Shown here: positions 33,830 to 46,400 of the stretch, piece by piece
Position numbering within the stretch: the stretch's first letter is position 1
Layout: the number at the start of each line of letters is the position of its first letter
Assembly: GCF_003576645.1 (NCBI RefSeq)
Contig: NC_044917.1
Location: forward strand, 8,837,596 to 8,901,595
Direction of reading: 5' to 3'
From: Ipomoea triloba
Lineage: Eukaryota > Streptophyta > Magnoliopsida > Solanales > Convolvulaceae
Length of the DNA: 64,000 nt
Position numbers and translations under genes: made by a program
The notes under the pieces: model-generated
Database searches by the model: none
Told to the model about the DNA's origin: nothing
The model's input: only the letters and a program-made list of their open reading frames with translations

Positions 33830-36777
33830 CAAATGTCGGTGCAGACAAAGGATCAGTTTTGTTTATACATAATCTTCTCAAATATTACTTACTAAACCAA
33901 TGAGCTAAGGGATGAAAGTTTTTTAGTTTATCTACCGTATAAAGGGAAGAACATACAAGAGAAGTAATAATTTACCTCCATTTCCACTTCAACATTCTTT
34001 AATCCTTATGGATTATTCCTTCAATTATTTAAGGTTACATGCACTAAACGTCTAAACCTAACATTAGCTTTAACCCCCACTAACAGATTCTGCCTATCGT
34101 AGTGACAAACTGGCCTCTTTAGGTTGTTTGCTAAAATGAAGATTTTTAATAAATACAGTATATGTTTTATGGGTTTGATCTTTTTACCACTATTGAAATA
34201 CTAACAGAGGTGTCATTATACTATATAATAGTTGACAACGTAACTTTTAAGGTATCTTATATTCTTATTTCATCCAAAAAATTAATTTTGAAAAAGTACT
34301 TGTGAACAACATTCCACATTGACGCTTGGAGAAAAAAGATTTAAATTCCTTTGAACACCAACTTCTCTTCTTAAACAGTAAAATCCTTTCCCAAAATTTT
34401 TTTTAAACTTTTTTTTTTAATTTTAAACCACAATTTTTTTAACATTTTAATATGTTCATTTGATAGAAAATAGAACAAAAAATATGAATTTTATTTTTTA
34501 TGTTCTTTAATTGTTACTTTTTATAATTACAAAGAATATATACTAATATTTATTAAAGAAGATTTTCATTTATTATTATTATTATTTATTAAATTAAATG
34601 TAATTTTTATATAATTAATCAATTGTTGTTGTTATAAAATACTTATAAATCAATAAAAATGTAAATTTTAAATTTTGAATGAGTAAGTTTAAACTCTAAT
34701 GAGACACATTTCCTTATATAATTGTATACACATAATATTTATTAATACTTATATAAGCAAATTCTATAATATAATTTTCATAATTATAATTTATATTGAT
34801 AGATTTATAATTAAAATAATTACATTTAAAATTAAAAAATTAGCATTTAACTTTTGTATTATTAATACAGTGCTTAAGCTAGTATATATGTATATATTTA
34901 AAAAATTTTCTAAATATTTATGAACACATATTTTGTTAATTTTATAATATCATTTTCTTATTTATATTTTATATTTTATTAATTATAATTAATGAAATTG
35001 CATGTACAAATTAAAAGAATTTAATTTTTAAATTTGTATGGATTAATATAGTTCGTAACTATATTACATATGTATTTAAATTTGGTAAAGTCAAACTATA
35101 TTTTTAGCATAAATCATTAAAACTATGAATCATTATCATTATTTTGAGTACAATTCATTTTTTACTATAATTTTAGATATTTTATGATATTTTGAGCATA
35201 AGTCATTAGTTTATTATTACTATATTATGGATATAAATCACTACAACTATAAATCATTATAATTAGTTTGAACTTAAATCAATACAAATATTAATCTTTA
35301 CTGTAATTTAAATGTAAGATTGAAAACATATATAATTAAATTCAAATAAAATGAAATTTTTTCAATTTTAAAATTTCTAAACTGAAATACAAAGCAGATA
35401 ACTTTAAAGATATCTACAATATGAAGATATTAAATTAAATAGAGCACTTTAATTCTATCTAATTAGAATAAATTTAACATATTAATTTCAAATTAGAATT
35501 TTTCATTTCATTTTATTAGAATATATATATATATATATATATTCATTTTATATGAATTTTTTTTACCATTAAAATTTTTAATTTATTTTAATAGAATATA
35601 TACTTTTCTTTTTTATGATTCCTATTACTATTAATCACTCTAAAAATGATATCAATATTTAAGATTGTTAAATTTATTTATTGGTATTTGGTAATGTGTT
35701 ATGTGCAATTGAATTATTGTAGTAGTATAGAGAACAACGTCATGCAATGAGATTATGCTGTAGAAAGTTGTGGATTTGTTTCGTTGTGTTTGTATATATG
35801 ACTGAGATCTTAGTTGTACTATAAACTCTTGATCTTGCAATCGCCTATTGATATTTGACAGCGATAGTTTTCCCCCTACATGTTTCATGTGCTGTGAGAT
35901 GTGAAAATATTGAACAAAATATTAATATTTATTATATTTGTAGAAGGTTAATGAGTAGCACATTTTGTTATAGTTTCATAACTTGTTTACTTGATAGTAA
36001 CAACACAGGTAGTCCGAATACTGATGCTGCAAATCCTACAATATGTCAAATTTCATCAACAATTTCTACATCCATTTTGCACATGTTTATTTTGAAGTTC
36101 ATATTTTTGGAATTAATATGAATGAGTGTAATACTTGATTTTGGGATCCGAACTAAGTACTACACTCATCAACAACGTCATTTCTAGATTTAACAATCTT
36201 AGCTTTTTGTTTGCTAAACGGTCTGCGAACATGGTTGTCTATTCCTTCCATTGCTCACGTTTTGAGCTTGGATCTTAATTAATGATATATCTCTTTTCCT
36301 TAAAAAAAAAAACGAATACTGAAAATAAAGACAATGACAATGCTACCCGAAAGATAATTAAAAAGGCTTAGAGAAATTCAAACGAAAAAGTATTATTTAT
36401 TTATACTATCATTTTTAGACTAAGTATTTAGATTAGTGTTTTACAAAATTGCAAACATTTATTTTAGTGACAATTATAATAAATCTCTCATATATTATAT
36501 TGCATTTATAAACTTTGAATTACGGATTCAAATAAATAAATTTAATATTCAATTACATATGCATAAACATTTCTTATATAATCTTGATATAGTTTAAAAT
36601 ACTTATTTATTTAATAATAAAAATAGTGCATTATCTCATTGGCGCATCGTACATGACAAACCAATTAACCAAATAAAAACCAAACCATATTGTAGTGTTG
36701 TAAAGTGATTGAATCCTAAATAGGAGCCGCCGCAGTTTTAGGCTCATTTTTGCCGTTGGGCGCGCGAATTTGTTAAA
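33830..36777. other. Long AT-rich intergenic stretch
   Basis: Nearly all A/T from 34370 to 35640, with a (TA)n tract at 35521-35541 and loose repeats of AAATCATTA-type phrases at 35110-35290. No gene or bounded element was recognised. It also contains the upstream region of the glycosylase gene. Confidence 0.5.
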
Positions 36778-39277
36778 ATGCCGAGAAGCTTAAAGAGGAA
36801 ACACTCTCCTTCTCCTCCGTCCACGCCATCGTCTCTCAAGCCGCCGAATCGAACCGGTGGCGCCGCCGCCGATGAAAGTAACCCATTCCCAGCTTTCCCT
36901 AATCCTACATTCGAGGAATGTCAAGCCGTACGGGATGACCTCTTGGCTCTCCATGGTTTTCCCCAAGACTTCCTCAAGTACCGGAAACAACGACTACTTC
37001 TGAACCAGAATCTCCCCGATCTGGACCAGAGCCTCTCCAATTCTGAGCAGTTGAATGAAGAGGGGGGTGATGACGACAGTTGTGGGCAAGAGAGTGTACT
37101 GGATGGTCTAGTGGGCGCCATACTATCGCAGAACACCACTGAGGTTAATGCTCGGAGGGCTTTCGCTTCTCTAAAGTCTTCTTTCCCCGCCTGGGAAGAT
37201 GTATGCTCTTACTGTGTTTATATTTCTCTGGCTCTTTTAAACTTTTGTAATACTTGTTTTATAATGAAATTTTTCTTAAAATGGGATTGTTGGACTTAAA
37301 ATTATGGAGCAATGTCTTTAATTACTATACTCATAGGTTGTGCTTTAAACCTACATATTAAACTAATTGCTATTTGGGCCAATTTGCATCCATTTATTTT
37401 GGTGGAGCAGACTCTATTCACTTTTGCCTTTCTATATGGTATTTAGGGTTCCATTTAGTTTAATTTCAATAAAAGATTGCTTTGAGCTAGCACTGGGTGA
37501 GCTTAGTTCATAATAACTTTGTACTATAGTTAGTTCTTAATGGTTAATTTATATGGCATTGATGAAATTCGTTGAACAAGCATTACTAGTAGTGAATTTT
37601 GTTGAAGGGGTGGCTCGTTTGTGGCCACGATTTTGTTCAAATGATCCTTGTATGGCAAAGGAATAGCCCAACTTATGAATAATAAAAATTTCTGTTTCTG
37701 AGCATAATGTGCTAACATAGAACTGATTTACTCTGACTTTTCTTGGCTCAATGTTTTCATGTTTGTCATGTAAATATGCAAGGTCCATGCCGCTGAGCCA
37801 AAGTTAGTTGAAACTGCTATAAAATGTGCGGGCCTAGCACCAAGCAAAACGTCTTGTATTAAGGGCATCTTGAGTTGCTTGCTTGAGAAAAAAGGAAAGT
37901 TATGCCTGGAGTACCTGAGGGATCTGTCTATTGAGGAAATCAAGAGAGATCTTTCTTGTTATGGTGGAGTTGGACCTAAAACGGTAATCAATTGTTATTT
38001 AGATTTTCCTTGTGCTTTTAAGTTGGACATCTTGATTGCCTTGTTTTTCATTTTTCAAGAATTAGACTGGGTCTTTGGAAGCATTTGTAACTCTAAAAGG
38101 TTGGAGTGTCTTTTTGTCATTCCATTTTTTGACAGAGTTCCTAATTTCAATGTAGATGCCTATATAATGTTAAAATCAGTTTCAAAAAACTTTTTATCAC
38201 TTCTAGCATTTTTTAGGAGGGAATTCATTAATATGTATAATTTAAGGCTGGGCTTGTTGTAGTGGCTAAATGCTTGCTCAATGACCATTTGGTCATGGAG
38301 TCAAGCTTTGAAACTTTCTGCAGATGGAGATAAGGTTGTGTATATCATCCTCTGCATTATGCAGGACCTTTGCCCACTGTTTTCAACTTTCTAATAAATA
38401 ATATAGTTAAGCTTCAGGTTTTGTCGAACATGTTGCAAGGCTACTGTTTAAAACACAATGGACATATGCTGTATCTAGTAAAAGATTTGTGATTACTCAA
38501 ATAAATTGGCAAGTAAACCTGTTGAAGTCTTACAAATGGCCTTTTTGTACTGCAAGAAGGGCTTCATATCTCTAATACTTCCCAAGTGCTTGAATTGTGA
38601 GATTGTCGAGAGTTTTCCTCCGTATTTTGTTGCTATCGTATTGATCTCAACAATTGATGCTTCTCTGGAACATTCTTCTCCAATTTAATGCTCTGTATTT
38701 CTCAAGATTGTGGAATGGGGCGTTTAAAGTTCTTTTTTTTTTTTTGTTTTTTGACAGTTTCAAATGAACATAATTATTATTAACCAGTGAAAACTAGTTA
38801 TTATATAAAAAAAGAAAATGACAGACTATAGTGTGTTTAAAAAACTGTCTCATACTTATTTTTATCGGATTTTTCCCACATGAGATGGTTTTGATGGATG
38901 GCAGGTGGCATGTGTCTTGATGTTTCATCTCAACCAGGATGATTTTCCAGTAGACACACATGTAAGAATTATTTATTTGTTTATGTATCAGGAGTGGATA
39001 AATGTTTGGAGTAAGATTAATTTCTAAAGCTTTTGTGCAGGTTTTTCAGATTGCAAGGACAATTGGTTGGGTACCAGCTGAGGCAAATGTAAAAAAGACA
39101 TACCTTCATCTCAATCAACGAATTCCAAATGAACTAAAATTTGACCTAAATTGTCTACTGTACACCCATGGCAAGGCCTGTCGAGTGTGCTCTGGGAAAG
39201 GATCTTACAAAGCTGAAGCGGATTCCAATCAGAAACCACCTTGTCCTTTACTGAAATATGTCTCTAGTTCAAAGTGA
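36778..39277 (+). CDS. HhH-GPD base-excision DNA glycosylase
   Basis: Exons 36778-37200, 37783-37983, 38905-38961 and 39041-39277 give 305 residues. The protein matches the plant single-domain glycosylase group of Arabidopsis At3g47830 (EndoIII/MutY superfamily), which removes damaged or modified bases in the nucleus. A Pro/Ser-rich basic N-terminus (1-40) precedes the domain. LDGLVGAILSQNTTEVNARR is the helical opening. The helix-hairpin-helix GGVGPKT carries the catalytic-type Lys207, and FPVDTHVFQ carries the conserved Asp225, so a bifunctional glycosylase/lyase is predicted. C-terminal cysteines 265, 274, 277 and 295 do not have the usual C-x6-C-x2-C-x5-C iron-sulfur spacing. Intron 2 holds a SINE-like insertion. 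Confidence 0.92.
38247..38370 (+). mobile_element. SINE-like insertion in glycosylase intron 2
   Basis: GGGCTTGTTGTAGTGGCTAA (A-box region) and GGAGTCAAGCTTTGAAAC (B-box region) resemble plant Au-type SINE heads. A relative lies at 48478-48545 in an MNS5 intron. Ends are not defined. Confidence 0.45.
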
Positions 39278-40590
39278 CTGAATGGTTATGTTACATTCTG
39301 CATGTGTATATAGTTTAGTCAGCCTTTGCTGATTACTGAAACTTGTCTAGATAAAAAATATTTGAATGGTTAAGCATGTTACATTCAAAGAGCTTAGTGT
39401 TTTGCTCTTATGGTGCCAAAGTTTCATTATTGCCTTTTCATGCTCTCCATGAGCTTGGAGTAGAGTTGTGGATTTGCAATAGCAATTGAGTTGGTTGATA
39501 TTGTTAAGTGTAGCCCTAACCTTAGGTGGTCCCTCCTCTAAACCATAGAGTTCATATACTATGTCAGAAAAGCAGTATTATTGACATCTTGAATATATAT
39601 AAAGATTACTAGTATACATACAAAGATATGTGCCAAGTCCAATAAGGCTAGGACTGCAATTAACATTCCCCTAAAGCTAGAACATAGATATGTTAAGTGG
39701 CCCTAGCCTTATTAGGTTTAGCACTTATATCTTTGTATGTTTATAAATAGGACACTTTACACGTATAACTTCTTTTGTTACAATATCTATGCACCACTAA
39801 GGCACAGGAAATGGCCAAATTTATCCATTTTTAATGTGAAATAGTATGCTTGATTCTATTCCCTGGTCAAGTTGCTTTACAGGTATTTAATCCCTAGCTA
39901 CTTGGGAAAGAAATCATTTTGCAAAGTCATCAAATAATTAGGTGGTATTATGACACATTCCATTGCGATTTGGCAAGCATAGCATCTTCAAGGAAGCAAG
40001 GAATGTGGTCCAATGATCAATTTGAGCAGATGGCAACAAAAAATGCTTGCTGAATGAATTTGAATATTTGATGTTTATCCATATTAAGCCTTTACCTTCT
40101 TGCTAGATATGCTCAAATCTCACTGGATACTTGAGAAGATGTGCTTATATCATAGTCCATTTTGTACATTTCCACCACTTGGCAAGAGTATCATTCCATG
40201 GGAATAGGAATTACTTTTAGTTAAATTTGACATGGCAATTAGAGGTAAATATAGGGTTACCCTGAATGCCTGTTGCTCTATATTATCTCGATCTTGATGG
40301 TGCTTAATTTTCAACTTGTGCTGTCTACTCTTCCAAGTTTCTTATCTTGTGCTATTTGTGCTGCTGTGGGAAAAAATGTTTATTTGAATAAGATGTTTTC
40401 CCAAACAAAAGTGACTAATGACATTGAGTGCATACTAATCCTAAAGCAGAAAAGTTTCTGTAATGCAACATGGGTCCATGGTCTGCCTTTATATGTCAAT
40501 CTTTTGATTATAATATGATATTCTGTGTTTATTGATGCCTATGCATGATAACAACATGACATTTTGGCTTCCATTACACAATTGCCTGTA
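39278..40590. other. Intergenic with one hairpin
   Basis: An inverted repeat of about 40 bp per arm lies at 39614-39653 and 39699-39742 (ACATACAAAGATAT with its inverse, and AATAAGGCTAGG with its inverse) with a 45-bp loop. Otherwise there is no coding signal. Confidence 0.5.
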
Positions 40591-40598
40591 TGCACCTC

Positions 40599-40607
40599 CT
40601 ATAAAAC
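40599..40607 (+). promoter_or_regulatory. TATA-like box of zinc-finger gene
   Basis: CTATAAAAC lies 50 bp upstream of the chosen ATG and is consistent with a short leader. The assignment rests on position and sequence only. Confidence 0.4.
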
Positions 40608-40656
40608 CCGCAGGGCCTGAAGACAGAAGATCCCTGGAACTTCTCCTTCCTAGGAA

Positions 40657-41211
40657 ATGGAAAATGCAGAGGACCGAAAATCTGGTAAGGTTGATTTCCA
40701 TTCACCTGGAAGGGATTGCAGTGATAAAAAGCATTTTAGATTATTTGGCTTCAAGGTGGATCCTTGCGCAAATGAGGTGTGCCCGAGGTCTGAAATAGAC
40801 GACGAGAGTGTCAATTCCTCAGACACAGTTTCATCTAATAAGGTTGAGAAAGCTTTCGCCTACTCGAGCTCCCCAGGAGAGAGTGTCTCTCCCAAGGCAA
40901 AGGAGAAACACTTGTCTGTTTCTGTGGTGGAGCTTAAATATGAATGCCATTTCTGTTTGAAGAAGTTTTCGACCTCACAGGCATTAGGTGGTCACCAGAA
41001 TGCCCACAGAAAGGAGAGGCTGAAGAAGAAAAGAATGGAGGTTGAAGTTAGGAGGGAAAACAGCTTCAATCTCTACCTTTCATCTGCCATGAGGAACACT
41101 GGTGTTATCATATACCCTCATTCGATTATCGGTTTTGATGACCTTTTCTGTATTCCTACTGTTGTTTTTCCAAATCCTCATGAATCTCAGCAATATATGC
41201 CCACGCCATAG
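40657..41211 (+). CDS. C2H2 zinc finger (GIS/ZFP5-type), likely frameshifted
   Basis: Single exon, 184 residues as read. KHFRLFGFKVDP (25-36) matches the conserved N-terminal motif of the GIS/ZFP5/ZFP6/ZFP8 trichome and root-hair regulators. YECHFCLKKFSTSQALGGHQ is a single plant Q-type finger with C97, C100, H113 and H117, followed by a basic KERLKKKR stretch. The frame stops at 41211, but the neighbouring +1 frame continues to 41404 with HSSTNLPYMGASASHSELEM and REPVVIMPSASQVS. These resemble the missing C-terminal part of the family. Either a frameshift near 41195-41215 has truncated the protein or the reference has an indel error. The finger is intact; the C-terminal repressor-type tail appears lost. 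Confidence 0.8.
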   Translation: MENAEDRKSGKVDFHSPGRDCSDKKHFRLFGFKVDPCANEVCPRSEIDDESVNSSDTVSSNKVEKAFAYSSSPGESVSPKAKEKHLSVSVVELKYECHFCLKKFSTSQALGGHQNAHRKERLKKKRMEVEVRRENSFNLYLSSAMRNTGVIIYPHSIIGFDDLFCIPTVVFPNPHESQQYMPTP

Positions 41212-41404
41212 CTCCACCAATCTGCCATATATGGGAGCTAGTGCTTCTCATAGTGAGCTAGAGATGGGTATCTTCAAAGGAAGAAGAGAACCTGTTGTTA
41301 TCATGCCCTCTGCTTCTCAAGTATCATTATCCAATGCTCATCTGCAAAAGATCAGAAACACCATGGGTCCTCCAGAAAATAAGGTTGAAAGTCTTGGAAA
41401 GTGA
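41212..41404 (+). pseudogene. Out-of-frame C-terminal tail of the zinc-finger gene
   Basis: This open segment continues family-like sequence (GRREPVVIMPSASQVSLSNA) in a different frame from 40657-41211 and ends at a TGA at 41404. It has no start or splice signal of its own that would make it a separate gene. Confidence 0.55.
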
Positions 41405-43445
41405 AAGTAAAATATAGTTGCCTTTTATTCTTACACCTGTTATTGCACTAAAATAAAAATTGCTAGTACTAGAGGGGTGGGGAGGGGAGTTAGAAGTCCA
41501 AATGAAAGTCATAAAAATGTTTGGGTTGACCACTTCTAATGGTTTTGAAATGGTATTCATGGACATATTTTGTCCAACGAGACTAGTTCAGTTGATTCGA
41601 CTGATCACTCTAAAGTTTTGTTCTAGCAACAATGTAGAGTCATTGGGAGATCTTGACTTAGGGACTGAAAGGGCGACTCGCAATTTACTTCATTGATTTT
41701 AAGTTGGGAAACTTAATGTATCAAAATATAAATAAAAATGATGTACATAGTTTTATATTACAATATTTTTTTTCATTAAATTTTTAAGTTCTTGACTAGT
41801 TGAAATTTGTCTATTCCTAATTTTTGTATATCAAAACAATGATTTGGTTGCTCTCAAAAAAAAAAAAACAATGATTTAATTCTCACTTTCTACCGAAAAA
41901 CTCCTGTTCTGCGCTACTAATGTCTTTCAGAAGCTGTCTTTGGAGTGGGACTTCATCAACCAAAGCCTCCTACCAAAAGCTAGTTATATATGCTTGATTG
42001 TTTATCATATAGATCCATGAAAAAGCTAGGTTGAATTGAATAGTAAACTATTTTCATTTTCTGATATGTTTCATTCATATTTTGGCTTTGAATTGTTTTG
42101 AAAAGTTTAACATTATTTGATAGATTGGGAGATAGATAATAAACTATTTTCTATAACTTTAGACATGGGCGGAATCAAGGTAGTTCCCCTCACTCATCCC
42201 CTTATATGTATGTATGCATATATATACATATATAACAGTAACTTACATATAAAAATGAAATGTATATACAAGTTATTTATATGTTTAAGTAGCTTAGTTG
42301 GTTGTCACTTAAAATTTGATATTATATATCATGGGATCAAGCAACACTTTGACATTTTTACCTCACTTTTGCTAATGATGTGATGATGAAACTTTTAAAG
42401 GCTTAAAGCTAACAACTTTTGTTACAAAATAATTTCTTATGTGATGGTGAATTTATTTATTTGAGGTGTTGTGCACATATTCTAAATTTACAGACCTCCA
42501 TGCCAGTAGATTGAGTTACAGTAAACTTACCAACCTCCATGTCAATGGACTTCTCAAACTCTATATTTAGAAGACTTAGACTATCATTGCTAGAGACTTC
42601 CTGACAATCATTGCTAGATAGGCCAACTTTATTGTTACCTCACTAGTCATCACATCAACAGTTTAACATGTCATGACCGACCTGAGTACCCAATCAATGT
42701 ATGTCACATTAGCTACATTAGTACTTTACCATCATTATGTCCCTTACCACTTAGTATAAATTGGGCATTCAACCTAGTGTGAGGGGGGCTTCTCACAAGC
42801 ACCACGCCAACCGGAACTTCCCAATATCATTACTCATTATATTTAATTTGTATTTCAATAGTACTAAGTGTAGTAGGTTGAAAGGTATATTATTCAACAA
42901 TAATAGCAGATTTGGGCCTAGCCTAGTCTAGCCCAAAAAGACTAATAAAAAAGTTGTTTTTTTTTAAATGATCCTATTGTCACTTTAATCCAATGGTTAA
43001 AAAAAAAAAACATGAAAAATGACACTCATTTGAAGTAAGAACCAAACCCCAAACAACATGTGTAATCAAAGAAAAATGCAAGATAAATCATTTTCTGAAA
43101 ATTTGCTATGGAAAAGAAAATAGAAGACTAATGTTTATCAAATTATCCTACTTGTCATAATCATCGTAATGAGAATGGTACAAGAGAAGGGTTTGGCCAA
43201 ACTAAAACCAAAATACGGAGTACATATAGTAACACTTCAAAAAAAAAAAAACGTGATTGAATCTGACGAGGCGTTTGATGATTGGTGAGCGCCAGCAAAG
43301 CTGTGCTGACACGGACATTCATAAGACACTGTACCCATCTTCGACTCAATCTGCTGTCTGCTGATTCATATTCAAACAAAGATCTCTGCTGCCCTTCTCT
43401 TGTACCATTCTCAATACACCCCAAAAAACAAACTTTATTAGAATC
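41405..43445. other. Intergenic with repeat scraps
   Basis: A SINE-like A/B-box pair (AGTAGCTTAGTTGGTTGTCA, ATCATGGGATCAAGC) lies at 42283-42345. GGTGTGAGGGGGGCTTCTCA-type GC-rich text near 42775-42830 looks like repeat debris. No gene was recognised. Confidence 0.4.
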
Positions 43446-46400
43446 ATGAGGAAAGGGGTTGTGATATGCATGCTCATATTTCTTTCAACCTTCTTTCAAA
43501 TGTCTTTCTCTGGGTTTCATCCTCCTAATCCTAATCCTAATCCTATGGCAGCTAGGAGGAAACGCATGAGTCAGAAAGTTCGCAAAATGTAAGCTTTCTC
43601 AACAATGCTAAGCATCTCATATGTTCATTCTTTACTTTTCTTTATCAAATTACTTTTTCTTTTTTTAATCTTCTGGAAGTGAGAAAGTCCAAGAATTGTT
43701 CTGGTGGATTTAAGAAAATATGGAGGAAGAGGAAGATTTTTCATGCTTGCTTATCAATTTACTATTTGTGGTTATATTATTTATAGTGCATTTGTGCCTT
43801 TGTGTGGTGGGCTGCTCTTGAGTTTTGGTAATTTGGTTTGTTAAAGTGATTTTTTTTCACAATTGAATTGAGGACCTATTGACCCAACCTTGGTAATTAT
43901 GTAGTGGCCATACAAATTATGCAATCCATTTTTGAGTAAAATTATCCATTCCTTTGTGGTTTTTGACTTTTGTAACTTATATAAGTGTCCAACCCATAAA
44001 ATTAAGGGAACCTATTGGTATCTGCTACAGGTATGAATGCCCATATCCTAGTGGTGTTGAGATTAGTTTAAGAAGGCAGATCTAACTCAATGTTGGCAAT
44101 ACAAATGTGAAATGTCTGATTCCTCAGGCTTTTGTTCAAGAAGCTTGGTATATTTACTGATAGTTAAAAGAAGCTGCACTCATTAACAAACTAGACAAGC
44201 TCATAACAGTCATAAGTAGCTTTAGATAATGCCACTCTTTACCAGTTTACCGAGACAATATATTATTTTGCAGGTTTGTTGCTAGTCCCATGAAATAACT
44301 CACTAACCTGATGTCAAAATTGAAGAAAAGTTGTTTATTTATATTCGATTAATTTCTCTTCTGTTTCAACAAGTTGCTCTCTTTATGAACTATAGTGGTA
44401 AAATGATTTTTCCTTCTGTATCAGGTTTTACCATGCTTATGAGAACTATATGATGCATGCATTTCCGGTCGGTCAGAGCTCCCTGATTGATATTTCTAAT
44501 CAGCTTCTTATACTCTACTTTGGCAAAATAAAGTATATTCTCTAAATTTTTGTAGCATGATGAGCTTAAACCTTTGACCAAAACGTACACAGATTCTCTG
44601 AGCGAGCTTGGAAATTTGAAGGTAATTATATCTCCTTTCTTAAAATGAATTCCCTAATTTGATGGTTTTAGTTGGAGAAACTTCACAATATTTGCAAGAC
44701 TTGTTTATTAACTTTGTACTTCAATATTTTAGCTTGAACATCTTCCACATCAGTATAGTGGATCAGCTCTTACACTGATTGAATCATTATCCAGGTATAT
44801 TACCTTTCTTTCGTTCTATATTTCAACATAAAACATTTGATGCATCTTTTGACAAGACTTTGCATTGAAAGAGGATCTTTTCTTTTCTTTTTATGTTTAT
44901 TAAAGTGCAGAGCCATTAATATTCTGTGTTCTGTCTTTGTATCATGTTTTTCTTTCAGTCTTGTTATCTTGGGTAACCACACTGAGTTTGAAAAGGCAGT
45001 TCTTTGGCTTTCAGCAAATCTGTCATTTGACGTTGATGCAAGAATAAATCTTTTTGAGGTATAATTTACAGTTTAATTTCTATCTAATATATCAATTAAT
45101 GGTCTAGGCTACTAACATTTTAGTATATGGCTTAATTGATTGATTGAAAGTCTTGCAATTTCCAATGTTGCTTTCCATCAACTTAATAATCAGTTAATAT
45201 ACAAACTTATTTTGGACTTAAGAATGTTGTGCCTTGGTTGCTCAATTTAGATAAAATTTCATTGGTTTTTCAATGGTGCTCTTCTTTTCTTTTTTTGCCT
45301 TGATTGGTGTGGAATTGGTAATGTAAAAGGTTTATTTAATGCTGTTTCTTTTTTCCTTGATTGGCATGGAGTAGTGCAACATAAGAGTTCTTGGAGGACT
45401 AGTTTCTGCTCATATTCTTGCAACTGATTCTACAAACAGGTTGGTTCAAGGAACTTATAAGAATCAACTTCTTGATCTGGCTGAGGATTTGGGGAGACGT
45501 TTTCTACCTGCTTTTGATACACCAACCGGACTGCCATATGCTTGGATCAACTTAAAGGTAACCTATATACCATCCAATGACATGCAGAATTGTGCTACAT
45601 CGTTTCTTAGAAGAAATGCCCTTTTAATCCTTAAACCTTGGACCACAGGCATGAAATTGCATCAGCATCAAACATTTGATTCATGGGCACCAACCCCTAG
45701 GTTTTCAATTGTTAATCAAAATTTAGCAATTCGGAAAAAATCAAGATCATAGAAGGAATGTATACTATTTTCCTACAAGGGATAGTGTTGGTTCTTTCCT
45801 TTTATGTTTAGTAATGGAGTAGTATCCTAATACTTTACTTTCGTAGAGCAGTTTGGTTCCTAGGTTATTTGTGATTCTTCCTAGTTTTAGTTTCTTGGAC
45901 TGGTTAACTTCCTATTTAGATTAAGAAAATCTTATGCCTATAAATGTACCCATAGGCTATAGCCATAAGCAATAGGATATTGATTGAAATCCGAAATGTA
46001 GGATTGCTCTAGGAAGGGATTTAAAAAAAAAAAAAATTAAAATCTATTCTTTGCCTGTTTTTGTCAAACATTAGGCTCTACCGCCCTAGTTACGTTGTAA
46101 ATTTATTCACTTTGGAAGGCTCATACCTTTCATGTTCCCACCTTGTTAGGTGGCATTAGAGCCAAGCTTCTCTTGAATCATGGGGTGAACAATGTTATGG
46201 TAGTGGTCCTGTTGACAAAGTTAGGGGCATTCAATTTCGAAGACAGGAGAGAGTCAAGGAATTTCCCACAACCAACCTATTCTATGATATCAGCATACAT
46301 GGAGAATATAAGCATGCAAGCCTATTGGTCTGAAAGTTCCTAATTCCCAAAATGGATGATAGCTTGCGAAGACACAACCTCTTCCAGATAAGGTGTACTA

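Noticed and set aside
33043..33832. Minus-strand open frames under the WD40 gene
   Set aside because: They are antisense shadows of a GC-rich intronless gene.
45441..45752. Open frame of 103 codons continuing past MNS5 exon 6
   Set aside because: Only the first part (to 45557) is exon; the rest is intron and the start of the gypsy LTR.
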